A DNA stretch of 64,000 nucleotides from Lewinellaceae bacterium (lineage in GTDB: Bacteria > Bacteroidota > Bacteroidia > Chitinophagales > Saprospiraceae). The stretch spans positions 4,300,001 to 4,364,000 of the forward strand of contig JACJYL010000001.1 in NCBI GenBank assembly GCA_020636105.1, written 5' to 3'. The stretch's first letter is position 1, and the number at the start of each line of letters is the position of its first letter. Shown here piece after piece: positions 36,801-44,521 of this stretch. The position numbers and the translations under genes are program-made. The notes under the pieces are model-generated. The model did not search any database, was not told where the DNA came from, and was given only the letters and a program-made list of their open reading frames with translations.

Positions 36801-38840
36801 GTAACAGCAACAGATGCAGGGGGGTGTGTGAGTACTACAAGCGTTGATGTCTTTGATGCAGAAGCGGTGATGATGCCTGCCATAACAGTGGACGGTGGTG
36901 CACCTACCACTTTTTGTACAGGAGGCAGTGTTACTTTGACAGCAGGTGAAGACTCAAATATTCTCTGGAGTACCGGAGCGACGACACAAAGCATTGTCGT
37001 TTCCACTTCAGATTCCTATACTTATGACCTGACAACGGGTTGTGGTACACTTACTTCTGATCCGGTAGTGGTGACGGTAAACCCTTTACCAAGTGTTAGT
37101 ATCACAGGAGATCTCGGCATTTGCATAGCCGGTACGACTACGCTGGATGCCGGAGCGGGATTTGCCAGTTATACCTGGACGAACGGAGCGACAACGCAAA
37201 CCACCACGGTGGGTTCGCCCGATGAATATTCTGTAATGGTCACAGACAATAATGGTTGTCAAAATTCAGCCACAGTCGTTACGAATATCGTTGCACCACC
37301 AACACCTGCCATCAGCGGAAATTTAGGTTTCTGTCCTGGAGAGACTACCGTCTTAACAGCAGAGGCTGGATTTGCCAGTTACAATTGGTCAAGCGGCGGC
37401 ACCGGCGGTGATCCATCGACTCAGTCGATCACCGTAAATACGGCAGATGTTTTTACCGTGACGGTGACCAATGCGAATGGATGTGAAGGTTCAGGCAGTA
37501 CGGCTACGTTTATCCATACCCCTCCAACACCATCCATATCGGGAGCCTCGGGCTTTTGTCCGGGTAATTCCATCGTCCTCGATGCTGGTGCAGGATATAA
37601 TGCCTATAATTGGTCTGACGGCGGCACAGGTGGAGATCCATCAGGTCAAACCATTACCGTAGATGCCGGAAATACTTATTCTGTTGTCGTTACAGACGGC
37701 AACGGATGTACCGGAACGGACAGTCAGTCAGTGACGGAGTTTGTCCCGCCGACCCCTCCTATTATTTCGGGAGGATTGACCTTTTGTGGAGGCAATACTA
37801 CCATTTTAGATGCCGGGGAGGGGTTGTCTTCCTACCTCTGGTCTACGGGAGAGACCACGAGTTCAATTGTGGTGAGTACGGTAGGAACCTTTTCCGTAAT
37901 GGTTACTGATGCCAATGGTTGCACGGGTGCTGATGCGGTAACGACCAATATGGATGGAGCCTTACCGGAAACACCGGGCCCAATATCCGGTCCTTCTATG
38001 GGATTGTGTGGCGGATCAGGGTTGGTTTATTCCATTGACCCAGTACCGAATACGACCCACTACGAGTGGACCGTACCGAATGGTATGACGATTGTAAGCG
38101 GACAGGGAACTACAAGTATTGTGGTGGATGCCATACCTAATTTCACCTCAGGAATTATTGTAGCCAAAGCGAATAATGCCTGTGGTCAAAGTCCTACTTT
38201 TGGCCAGCAATATATATTGGCACAAGGATATCCTGACCTGCCGGGTACGCCTCAGGGGCTCTCCGTTATTTCATGTGAATCTGCGGGTTATTATACGATT
38301 GATCCGGTAGCCGGAGCGGACTCCTACAACTGGACCGTACCTGCGGGATCGGCTATTATCGGCGGGCAGGGGACCAATACTGTATTGGTCAAGTTTTACA
38401 ACTTCTCTGGTGCCGGCGACATTTGTGTAGATGCAGTGAATAGTTGCGGAGTTAGCCTTTGTTGTATAGGAAACTGCCTGAGCATTACCTGTACCAATGA
38501 GGTGATCGATCTTGCAGGACCGGGAAGCGGAGATGAAGCTTCGGTAGATGGAGCAGAGATCGTCAAAGGAACGACCAAAGTGTTCGAAGCGTTAGGTGTA
38601 TATCCTAACCCAAATAACGGTCAATTCCGTCTTGAAGGAATGATTCATGCTGAGGGGGCAATGGAAATCATGATCTATTCCCTTTTGGGCGATCTGGTAC
38701 ATTACGAGCAAAAAGGAATCGTTTCCAAAGGTATGTTGAAAGAAACCGTAGTTGCGCCGCATCTCGCTGCCGGGACTTACCTGCTGAGGGTAAAAATCGG
38801 ATCGGACACCTGGAATTCGAGAGTTATCATAATGAATTAA
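33870..38840 (+). CDS. large T9SS-exported adhesin-like protein, cassette 1
   Basis: A 1656-residue protein whose hydrophobic start MKRFMLMAISILFLNWPSEM is preceded by 10 residues from the ATG at 33870. After QIVLPTDGSFSSENSPQGG, fibronectin type III-like domains (YQWRIRTFCGADS, YEWQVRADCDAG, SYNIRYRLKNSISW) fill the first 500 residues. A CARDB-like or jelly-roll-like middle follows. From about residue 940 come repeated blocks: GFCPGxTTVLTAEAGFASYNWS, then YSVMVTDNNGC, each ending in a PTPxISG linker. The last 85 residues (LGVYPNPNNGQFRLEGM, then AAGTYLLRVKIGSDTWNSR) are a type A sorting domain. The parallel gene is 39759-44483. It should be at the cell surface; adhesion to a substrate or partner is inferred. 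Confidence 0.87.
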   Translation: MKNHKFMNSLMKRFMLMAISILFLNWPSEMMAQLSQQIVLPTDGSFSSENSPQGGLRYQRQLFLITPDEMAASGIPAATDLNSIGFTIAAAQDIPTEADFKLYLQNTTDTESRWDMDWTEVTTATNSLEIMGLFPGDYQWQVQAVCPEEPSSFTDVLEFSTADLSGCNQPMNLSVTAITASSATLQWYAPNSPGFSNYKVEYKPIDDNTWLEAVPAPATAMSVDIAGLISSKTYQWRIRTFCGADSSQLNQNSFTTLNVDNCNEADPLSLMVSSLPDTTASFSWDAVTGANSYSLRFRRVGSSVWFSTFAFTNSLLLNFGLEPGTRYEWQVRADCDAGQGAYVAGINFLTVGDVQCYSPTNLFVDNLSDNTATLHWTSTEGATSYNIRYRLKNSISWTNAIAPMAEIGIENGKITIPDTIGNFVIPFFAPTATFTYSGNGLYVAFEYSNPTDPLSSLNKALTTKEHSVMTDQYGMETRTILCLDGKNDTTDVELPEILTVSDFRPQTTFGSADFIDSVAVEAVYALGHLSTRFSGDNTVSALVSNFDIEDHTFMVHFEVSGPETYTETKPLMVPATDSLIVSFTDWHPTIEGDYTFSVSIDAQPNENVLSNNQAFYAQKVGPSTIGFDDGSAKVTHAGFGNGEGLILVKQSITGCGKVNSVEVFLDKTAADGDRDLYAVVMDDMGTILATSFTLNPTDKETGNYHSFYFADPPTVTNSTFYVGLAQIENTDEAYYPVGVQYETTFIREGAYFRAELDGTVLTDVPYPGRLMIKAEIVPEALIPVIDGDLVLCNGSSNLLSVNSFRTVRYANEVVDVSPVADELPFSGQQALGSPEVFPGGGINGEAWMTAASVAPAGYIELGFANSGPINYIDIYESYNPGGIEAVYVKDPINGFVPVSLATTVQLGDTSRINRILLPLTAFDVSEVRIEMAVDTIFHGIDAVSIGEISAADPMTTYLWSTGDMTSSTSANAAGTYTVTATDAGGCVSTTSVDVFDAEAVMMPAITVDGGAPTTFCTGGSVTLTAGEDSNILWSTGATTQSIVVSTSDSYTYDLTTGCGTLTSDPVVVTVNPLPSVSITGDLGICIAGTTTLDAGAGFASYTWTNGATTQTTTVGSPDEYSVMVTDNNGCQNSATVVTNIVAPPTPAISGNLGFCPGETTVLTAEAGFASYNWSSGGTGGDPSTQSITVNTADVFTVTVTNANGCEGSGSTATFIHTPPTPSISGASGFCPGNSIVLDAGAGYNAYNWSDGGTGGDPSGQTITVDAGNTYSVVVTDGNGCTGTDSQSVTEFVPPTPPIISGGLTFCGGNTTILDAGEGLSSYLWSTGETTSSIVVSTVGTFSVMVTDANGCTGADAVTTNMDGALPETPGPISGPSMGLCGGSGLVYSIDPVPNTTHYEWTVPNGMTIVSGQGTTSIVVDAIPNFTSGIIVAKANNACGQSPTFGQQYILAQGYPDLPGTPQGLSVISCESAGYYTIDPVAGADSYNWTVPAGSAIIGGQGTNTVLVKFYNFSGAGDICVDAVNSCGVSLCCIGNCLSITCTNEVIDLAGPGSGDEASVDGAEIVKGTTKVFEALGVYPNPNNGQFRLEGMIHAEGAMEIMIYSLLGDLVHYEQKGIVSKGMLKETVVAPHLAAGTYLLRVKIGSDTWNSRVIIMN

Positions 38841-38880
38841 TATCATGAGACGGTAAAATTTGCCGTCTTTAGACAAGTTG

Positions 38881-38928
38881 AAAAAAGGAGCTGTTTGACC
38901 TTGGGGTTAAGCAGCTCTTTTTTTTATT
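38881..38928 (+). terminator. terminator of cassette 1
   Basis: GAGCTG and CAGCTC form the core of a longer stem (38881-38925) with A6 before and T8 after. It ends cassette 1 and lies 135 bases before the second palindrome. Confidence 0.85.
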
Positions 38929-39237
38929 TGATCCTCGTCAATAATTGGCTTCTCTGACTAAAAATTATCACTGGTAATTTTTTCATGAAAACATATAGCA
39001 TTTTGTTCTTACTGTAAATGAAGAAACAAAATACTTTTCTTTTTTTCGTCTGAAGTAAAAAACAGGTATAAATACCCGTTTAATAGTTAAAAATACTATT
39101 CATTTTTGTTGTAATAGCTCTCTCCGTTGGTGAAAGGAATAATTATTGCAAAATCTCCTTGATTTTTACAGTTCAACGTATTCAATATTTTCTCTTATTA
39201 TATAGCATTCGATTTTGAACAAAACTCCTTTTTGATT
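38929..39237. other. intergenic control region of cassette 2
   Basis: About 310 bases between the cassette 1 terminator and the first gene of cassette 2. It holds the palindrome at 39060-39081 and is otherwise AT-rich. No gene is seen. A promoter must lie here, but no clear TAnnTTTG element is placed well. Confidence 0.6.
39060..39081. promoter_or_regulatory. near-perfect palindrome upstream of surface cassette 2
   Basis: Arms AAACAGGTAT and ATACCCGTTT with central AA, differing from the cassette 1 site by one base in the right arm. The position 157 bases before the first gene parallels that of cassette 1, which argues for function rather than chance. Confidence 0.6.
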
Positions 39238-39741
39238 ATGAAAAAAAAATTACTAATGTTTGTGATGCTGTGCCTCAGCAATTACACAATGTTTTCCCAG
39301 TCTTTCGATCGGTCAGTGCTTGCCAGCGATGGCGCCACCAGCTCTATCGGAAGTGTTACCCTGGACTGGACCCTCGGAGAATTGGCCACCACAATGCTGA
39401 TTACCGAAAACGGGATGCTCACCCAGGGGTTTCACCAACCGGAGCTTTCAGTTTCCACCTTACTGTCTTACGAAAACCTGGAAGCCTTTTACCAGGTTCA
39501 GGTTATGCCTAATCCGGTATCTTCCTTATTGTACGTAAACGTTACTTCTGATCGGGAAGAAGCCTTAAGCGTTTACCTGCTCGACCTCAACGGGAAGGTA
39601 CTGAAAAAGGAAAAAATCGATTTTCCTTTTGCTCCGCTGCAGTTTGATATGACCCGGTATCCTTCGGGTTTATATGTCATTCGTGTACTCACGGAAGATC
39701 AGCAGCCGATAGGTTTATTCAAGGTTAATAAGCCAGACTAA
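39238..39741 (+). CDS. small T9SS type A cargo protein, cassette 2
   Basis: A 167-residue protein from the ATG at 39238; an upstream TTG would add two residues. It is the near-identical paralogue of the protein at 30054-30557, with the same signal peptide ending TMFSQ, the same DGATSSIGSVTLDWTLGEL unit and the same sorting domain. Differences are scattered single residues, such as TMLITE for TTLVTE. It lies only 17 bases before the large adhesin-like gene, which is closer than in cassette 1. Recent duplication or gene conversion is inferred. Confidence 0.88.
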   Translation: MKKKLLMFVMLCLSNYTMFSQSFDRSVLASDGATSSIGSVTLDWTLGELATTMLITENGMLTQGFHQPELSVSTLLSYENLEAFYQVQVMPNPVSSLLYVNVTSDREEALSVYLLDLNGKVLKKEKIDFPFAPLQFDMTRYPSGLYVIRVLTEDQQPIGLFKVNKPD

Positions 39742-39758
39742 AAAAACACCTATATATT

Positions 39759-42700
39759 ATGAATAAAATAATACCTAAATACCTTTTTCCCTTTTTTGAA
39801 CTAAAAGGCCTGACGCTTTATTTTCTGTTGTTTTTGGCTGTAACGGCCAGCGCCCAGGAAACGACTGTATTGCCATGGAACGGTTCATTTTCCCCGGAAA
39901 GCGCTCCCCAGGGAGGCCTTCGTTTTCAAAGAAGCCTTTATTTGATCAGCCCGGCCGAAATGAGTGCAGCCGAGCTTTCTACAGGTTCGGTCATTCAGTC
40001 CATTGGTTTTACCATTGCTGCGGCACAAAACGATTCCACGAGAGGAGCCTTTAAGGTTTATCTTGAAAATACGGCTGACATGGAAAGCAGACTGGATCTG
40101 GGGTGGACGACCGCTACGACTTCTGCCAATGAGTTATTGCTCGATCAGCTTCTTGAAGGAGATTATGAATACCAAGTGAAGGCCATTTGTGGAACAGATT
40201 CCGGCTTTTCGGGTCTTTTGGATTTTCAAACCAGTGATACGCTTAATTGTAACCGCCCCGGAAATCTCAGGGCTTTAGATATTACTTCCACCGGGGCCAC
40301 CTTGAGTTGGAGCGCACAATATTCCACCAATTTTATGGAATATAAAGTCGAATATGGGCTGGCCAATTCCAACTCCTATGTTTCCATGACAACCATGGAT
40401 ACTTTTCTGATGATTTCCGGATTAACAGAAAATACCTCCTATCAATGGAGGGTGACGACGAGTTGCGCCGGAGATGAGTCAGCGGGCATATCCAATGCTT
40501 TTAAAACAGAGGTTCCTGATAATTGTGAGGAACCTTCAGGGCTGTCTGTCAGCACAGTTACCGATACTTCTGCAGTGGTCAACTGGATCGCCGCGACCGG
40601 GGCTATTTATTATGAAATAGAATTTCGTAGGCTGGGCAGTGCTGCCTGGAGCAACGGTATCGCAGTGGCCACCCAAACCCAGCTCAATGGGCTAATTCCC
40701 GGAGCAGCCTACGAATGGCGCGTCAGAACAGTCTGCGGCGCAGGGAAAGGAGCTTTTGTCAATAGTATGGATAATGTTATTACAACGGGGACTACACCCT
40801 GCTTCACTCCCCAGGGATTAGCCGCTTATGTCCTGAATGACACCAGCGCTGTATTGAAATGGATCGCTGTACCCGGGGCCACGGCTTATGAAGTCCGTTA
40901 CAGGCTCAAAAATTCCATTTCCTGGGCGAATGCCATTGCCCCAATGGTTCTTGTACATACCGATAGTATCAACCTCCCGGATAGCATTGGCGCTTTTTCT
41001 GTGCCATTTTCCGGAGCGGGCATAAGTCCTTTTACTTATACCGGGGGAGGCATTTATGTTGCCTTTGAATGGTCCCGGTCAGTCGGGGAGCTGCGCACCA
41101 ATAGTTTCGTGCTGGCGACTACAGAAAATACGATCCTTCAAAATGCAGCGGGCATTGATTCCGCCCAGGTGGTATTGGCGTTGGTTACCAGGGCGGATAC
41201 GAGTGATATCGCCCAGAGAGATATTCTGTTTTCCACCAACCTTCGACCGGAAACGCGTTTTGGTTCGTCAAGTGTAAAGGATAGTGTTGAAGTGGTAGCG
41301 GTTTATGCCAATGGATTTTCAGCGGACCCCTACGGGAGCCCAGTACCCATTTCTGCATTGATTAAAAATCACTCTGCCGGCGTTCAGGAGTATACGGCCA
41401 CCCTGGAAGTCAGGGATCAGGCTACCGGTGCCCTGAGGCATACGGATAATCAAACGGTTTCTTTTGCAGGAGATACCGCTATGGTGGTAACCTTTGCGCC
41501 TTATTCCCTATCGGTCAATGAAACGGATTCGGTGATCGTTTCCGTTCCTGCATTGGGGGATGAAAATGTTGTGGCCAACAATTCAAACCACTATCTGACA
41601 AAGATCAATAGCTCCATTGTTGCTTATGCGGATCAATCTGATCAGGTGACTTCAACCGGTTTCGGCACCGGAACAGGGCTGATCCTCGCACGGTATAAAA
41701 TGAATGGTTGCGGAGCCGTCAATGCTGCCCAGATTTATCTCGACTATTCAGCCATAGGAGATACCATGTATGCTGTAGTCATGAATGAAGCAGGAGCGAT
41801 TATCGATTCTTCAGCAGTTTTCATTGCAGGGGAGGAGGATGTTAATACCTATCATTCTTTTTACTTCCCCGATGTGCCTTTATTGGTAAACGAAACGTAT
41901 TATATAGGATTGGCCCAGGTAGCCCATCCCGGGGAAACCTATGATCCGGTTGGCGTCCAATGGGAAACCGCCTTTGTCAGGGATAGCGCCTATTACCGTG
42001 CCGATATTGACGGAACGAATCTGACCCACATGCCTGACCCCGGCCGATTGATGATTCGTTCGGAAGTTGTACCAGGAGGGGAAACGCCCGTGATCAATGG
42101 TGACCTGACGTTATGTTCTGGAGACTTGAATACCCTTTCTGTGGCCAGTGCCAATACCCGTTATGCAACGAGTATAAAAGCCGTGAGCACTCAATTTGCA
42201 GATGCCGATTATGCTTCGCTTCAGGTATTGGGAGCCCCGGATATTTACCCGGCTTATGGCTCTAATACGGGCCAATGGCTGAGCAGTTCACCGGATGAAC
42301 CAAGAGAATATATTGAATTAGGGTTTTCAAATCCTTCACCGATCAATTTTATTGATATTTACGAAACACTGAATCCGGGGTCCGTGGATACCGTTTACGT
42401 TAAAAACCCGGGAACGGGCATTTTTGAAATGGTTTACACCGCTACGGCAACAGAGGGCCCGGAAGTGGCTGCCCGAAATCACATCACCTTCCCGCTGACC
42501 ACCTTCGATGTTTCCGTCGTGAGAATTGCGATGGCATCTGATTCTGTATCCGGGTATAATGGCATTGATGCGGTGGGGATCGGGGAGGAAATTCCGGCAA
42601 CTTTTGCTTCTTACTCCTGGTCGACAGGAAGTTCGGCCGCTACCATTGACATAAGTGTGGCGGGTACCTATGCCGTAACGGTGACGGATGGCAGCGGATG

Positions 42701-44483
42701 CATAAGCTCTTCAAGTGTAGTAGCGACGAGTGCCGATCAGGTGACTCCTGTGATTACAGTGCTTGAGGGTGCTTCGACGACTTTCTGTGCAGGAGAGAGC
42801 ATCGTCCTCATGGCCAGTGAGGCCAGCGATATTGTCTGGAGTACGGGAGCGACTACCCCAAATATTGTAGTTACTGGCTCAGGTTCCTACACCGTTGATT
42901 TTGATGACGGTACAGGCTGTGGCATAAACACTTCAGCACCTTTGGTGGTAACGGTGAATCCCCTACCTGTGGTTGATATAACGGGTTCCCTGGGAATATG
43001 TCCTTCAGGCTCTACCAACTTAAACGCCGGAAGTGGATTTGCAGCTTACAGTTGGTCAACAGGAGCTATGACACAATCCATCCCCGTAATCAGCCCGGGG
43101 GGATATTCCGTGACAGTGGTCGGAGTGAATGGTTGTGAGGGATCGGGCAGTGTGACCACTTACCAGGCGACACCGCCCAATCCGAACATTTCAGGCGACA
43201 CCGGATTCTGTCCGGGAGGCAGTGCGACCTTAAATGCCGGCGCCGGATATGCTTCCTACAGCTGGTCAGCCGGCGGAACAACGGGACAAACGCTAACGGT
43301 AAATACCGCAAATACGTATTCCGTAACAGTTTCTGACAACAATGGATGTACGGGATCGGACAGCCAGGTGATAACCGCTTTCGTCCCGCCCACGCCACCG
43401 ATCATTTCAGGAGGATTGACCTTTTGTGACGGCAATACTACGGTATTGGATGCAGGGGCAAATCTTGCTTCTTATTTGTGGTCAACCGGAGCCACCACCA
43501 ATGCTATTGTGGTGAATTCAGAAGGTACTTTTTCGGTCACCGTAACTGATGTCAACGGTTGTACAGGATCTGATCAGGTGATGACTTCATTGGAAGGAGC
43601 ATTACCCGAAACCCCGGGACCTATTACTGGCCCCAGCATGGGATTGTGTGGCGCAACCGGGTTGGTTTATTCCATCGATATCGTACCCAATACCACGCAC
43701 TACGTATGGACCGTACCGAATGGCATGACTATCGTAAGCGGACAAGGCAGTACAAGTATTACCGTTGACGCCATCCCGAACTTTACTTCCGGGATTATCG
43801 TAGCCAAAGCATCGAATACCTGCGGACAAAGTCCTACCTATAACCAGCAATATTTATTGGTGCAGGGTTATCCTGATGTGCCGGGCACGCCTCAAGGGCC
43901 GGCATCTATATCCTGCCTTTCAGTCAATTTTTACTCGGTAGCTCCTGTGTCGGGAGCCGATTCGTATAACTGGTCCGTTCCTGCGGGAGCAACTATTCTT
44001 TCCGGACAGGGAACCAATACCATTTTAGTCAAGTTCTTCAATTTTTCCGGTTCCGGAGAGGTTTGTGTGGATGCGCTCAATGGTTGTGGCGTCAGTATTT
44101 GCTGTATGGACAATTGCCTGACAGTCACCTGTACCAATGAAGTCATCGACTTTGCAGAAACGGGAGGGCTCAGTGATGAAGCCACGGTAGATGCATCGAA
44201 GATCATAAAGGGAACGCCGAACCTTTTTGAAACATTAGGCGTATATCCGAATCCGAATAACGGCCAGTTCCGACTGGAAGGTATGGTCGATGCCGAAGGA
44301 GACATGGAAGTCATGGTGTATTCCCTGTTGGGAGAATTGGTGCATTGGGAACGAAAAGGTTTTGTTTCAAAAGGAATGATCAAAGAAACCGTAATGTCTC
44401 CGAATCTTCCTGCCGGCACCTATTTGCTGAAAGTAAAGATCGGATCCGAAACGTGGAATTCGAAAATTATCATCATGGATTAA
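39759..44483 (+). CDS. large T9SS-exported adhesin-like protein, cassette 2
   Basis: A 1574-residue protein, slightly shorter than its cassette 1 homologue. The leader MNKIIPKYLFPFFELKG runs into a hydrophobic segment ending TASAQ. Fibronectin type III-like domains follow (YQWRVTTSCAGDES, YEWRVRTVCGAGKG, YEVRYRLKNSISW). From about residue 940 come repeat blocks of the GFCPGGSATLNAGAGYASYSWS and YSVTVSDNNGC type. The ends PGPITGPSMGLCG and CVDALNGCGVSICC, and the type A sorting domain with VYPNPNNGQFRLEGM, match the homologue closely. It has one fewer repeat block. It is followed 38 bases later by the fibre-like gene, so fibre and adhesin are in the opposite order to cassette 1. Confidence 0.87.
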   Translation: MNKIIPKYLFPFFELKGLTLYFLLFLAVTASAQETTVLPWNGSFSPESAPQGGLRFQRSLYLISPAEMSAAELSTGSVIQSIGFTIAAAQNDSTRGAFKVYLENTADMESRLDLGWTTATTSANELLLDQLLEGDYEYQVKAICGTDSGFSGLLDFQTSDTLNCNRPGNLRALDITSTGATLSWSAQYSTNFMEYKVEYGLANSNSYVSMTTMDTFLMISGLTENTSYQWRVTTSCAGDESAGISNAFKTEVPDNCEEPSGLSVSTVTDTSAVVNWIAATGAIYYEIEFRRLGSAAWSNGIAVATQTQLNGLIPGAAYEWRVRTVCGAGKGAFVNSMDNVITTGTTPCFTPQGLAAYVLNDTSAVLKWIAVPGATAYEVRYRLKNSISWANAIAPMVLVHTDSINLPDSIGAFSVPFSGAGISPFTYTGGGIYVAFEWSRSVGELRTNSFVLATTENTILQNAAGIDSAQVVLALVTRADTSDIAQRDILFSTNLRPETRFGSSSVKDSVEVVAVYANGFSADPYGSPVPISALIKNHSAGVQEYTATLEVRDQATGALRHTDNQTVSFAGDTAMVVTFAPYSLSVNETDSVIVSVPALGDENVVANNSNHYLTKINSSIVAYADQSDQVTSTGFGTGTGLILARYKMNGCGAVNAAQIYLDYSAIGDTMYAVVMNEAGAIIDSSAVFIAGEEDVNTYHSFYFPDVPLLVNETYYIGLAQVAHPGETYDPVGVQWETAFVRDSAYYRADIDGTNLTHMPDPGRLMIRSEVVPGGETPVINGDLTLCSGDLNTLSVASANTRYATSIKAVSTQFADADYASLQVLGAPDIYPAYGSNTGQWLSSSPDEPREYIELGFSNPSPINFIDIYETLNPGSVDTVYVKNPGTGIFEMVYTATATEGPEVAARNHITFPLTTFDVSVVRIAMASDSVSGYNGIDAVGIGEEIPATFASYSWSTGSSAATIDISVAGTYAVTVTDGSGCISSSSVVATSADQVTPVITVLEGASTTFCAGESIVLMASEASDIVWSTGATTPNIVVTGSGSYTVDFDDGTGCGINTSAPLVVTVNPLPVVDITGSLGICPSGSTNLNAGSGFAAYSWSTGAMTQSIPVISPGGYSVTVVGVNGCEGSGSVTTYQATPPNPNISGDTGFCPGGSATLNAGAGYASYSWSAGGTTGQTLTVNTANTYSVTVSDNNGCTGSDSQVITAFVPPTPPIISGGLTFCDGNTTVLDAGANLASYLWSTGATTNAIVVNSEGTFSVTVTDVNGCTGSDQVMTSLEGALPETPGPITGPSMGLCGATGLVYSIDIVPNTTHYVWTVPNGMTIVSGQGSTSITVDAIPNFTSGIIVAKASNTCGQSPTYNQQYLLVQGYPDVPGTPQGPASISCLSVNFYSVAPVSGADSYNWSVPAGATILSGQGTNTILVKFFNFSGSGEVCVDALNGCGVSICCMDNCLTVTCTNEVIDFAETGGLSDEATVDASKIIKGTPNLFETLGVYPNPNNGQFRLEGMVDAEGDMEVMVYSLLGELVHWERKGFVSKGMIKETVMSPNLPAGTYLLKVKIGSETWNSKIIIMD

Positions 44484-44521
44484 TCATTTAATAATCTAAT
44501 CACCTAATACTATATTTTATT

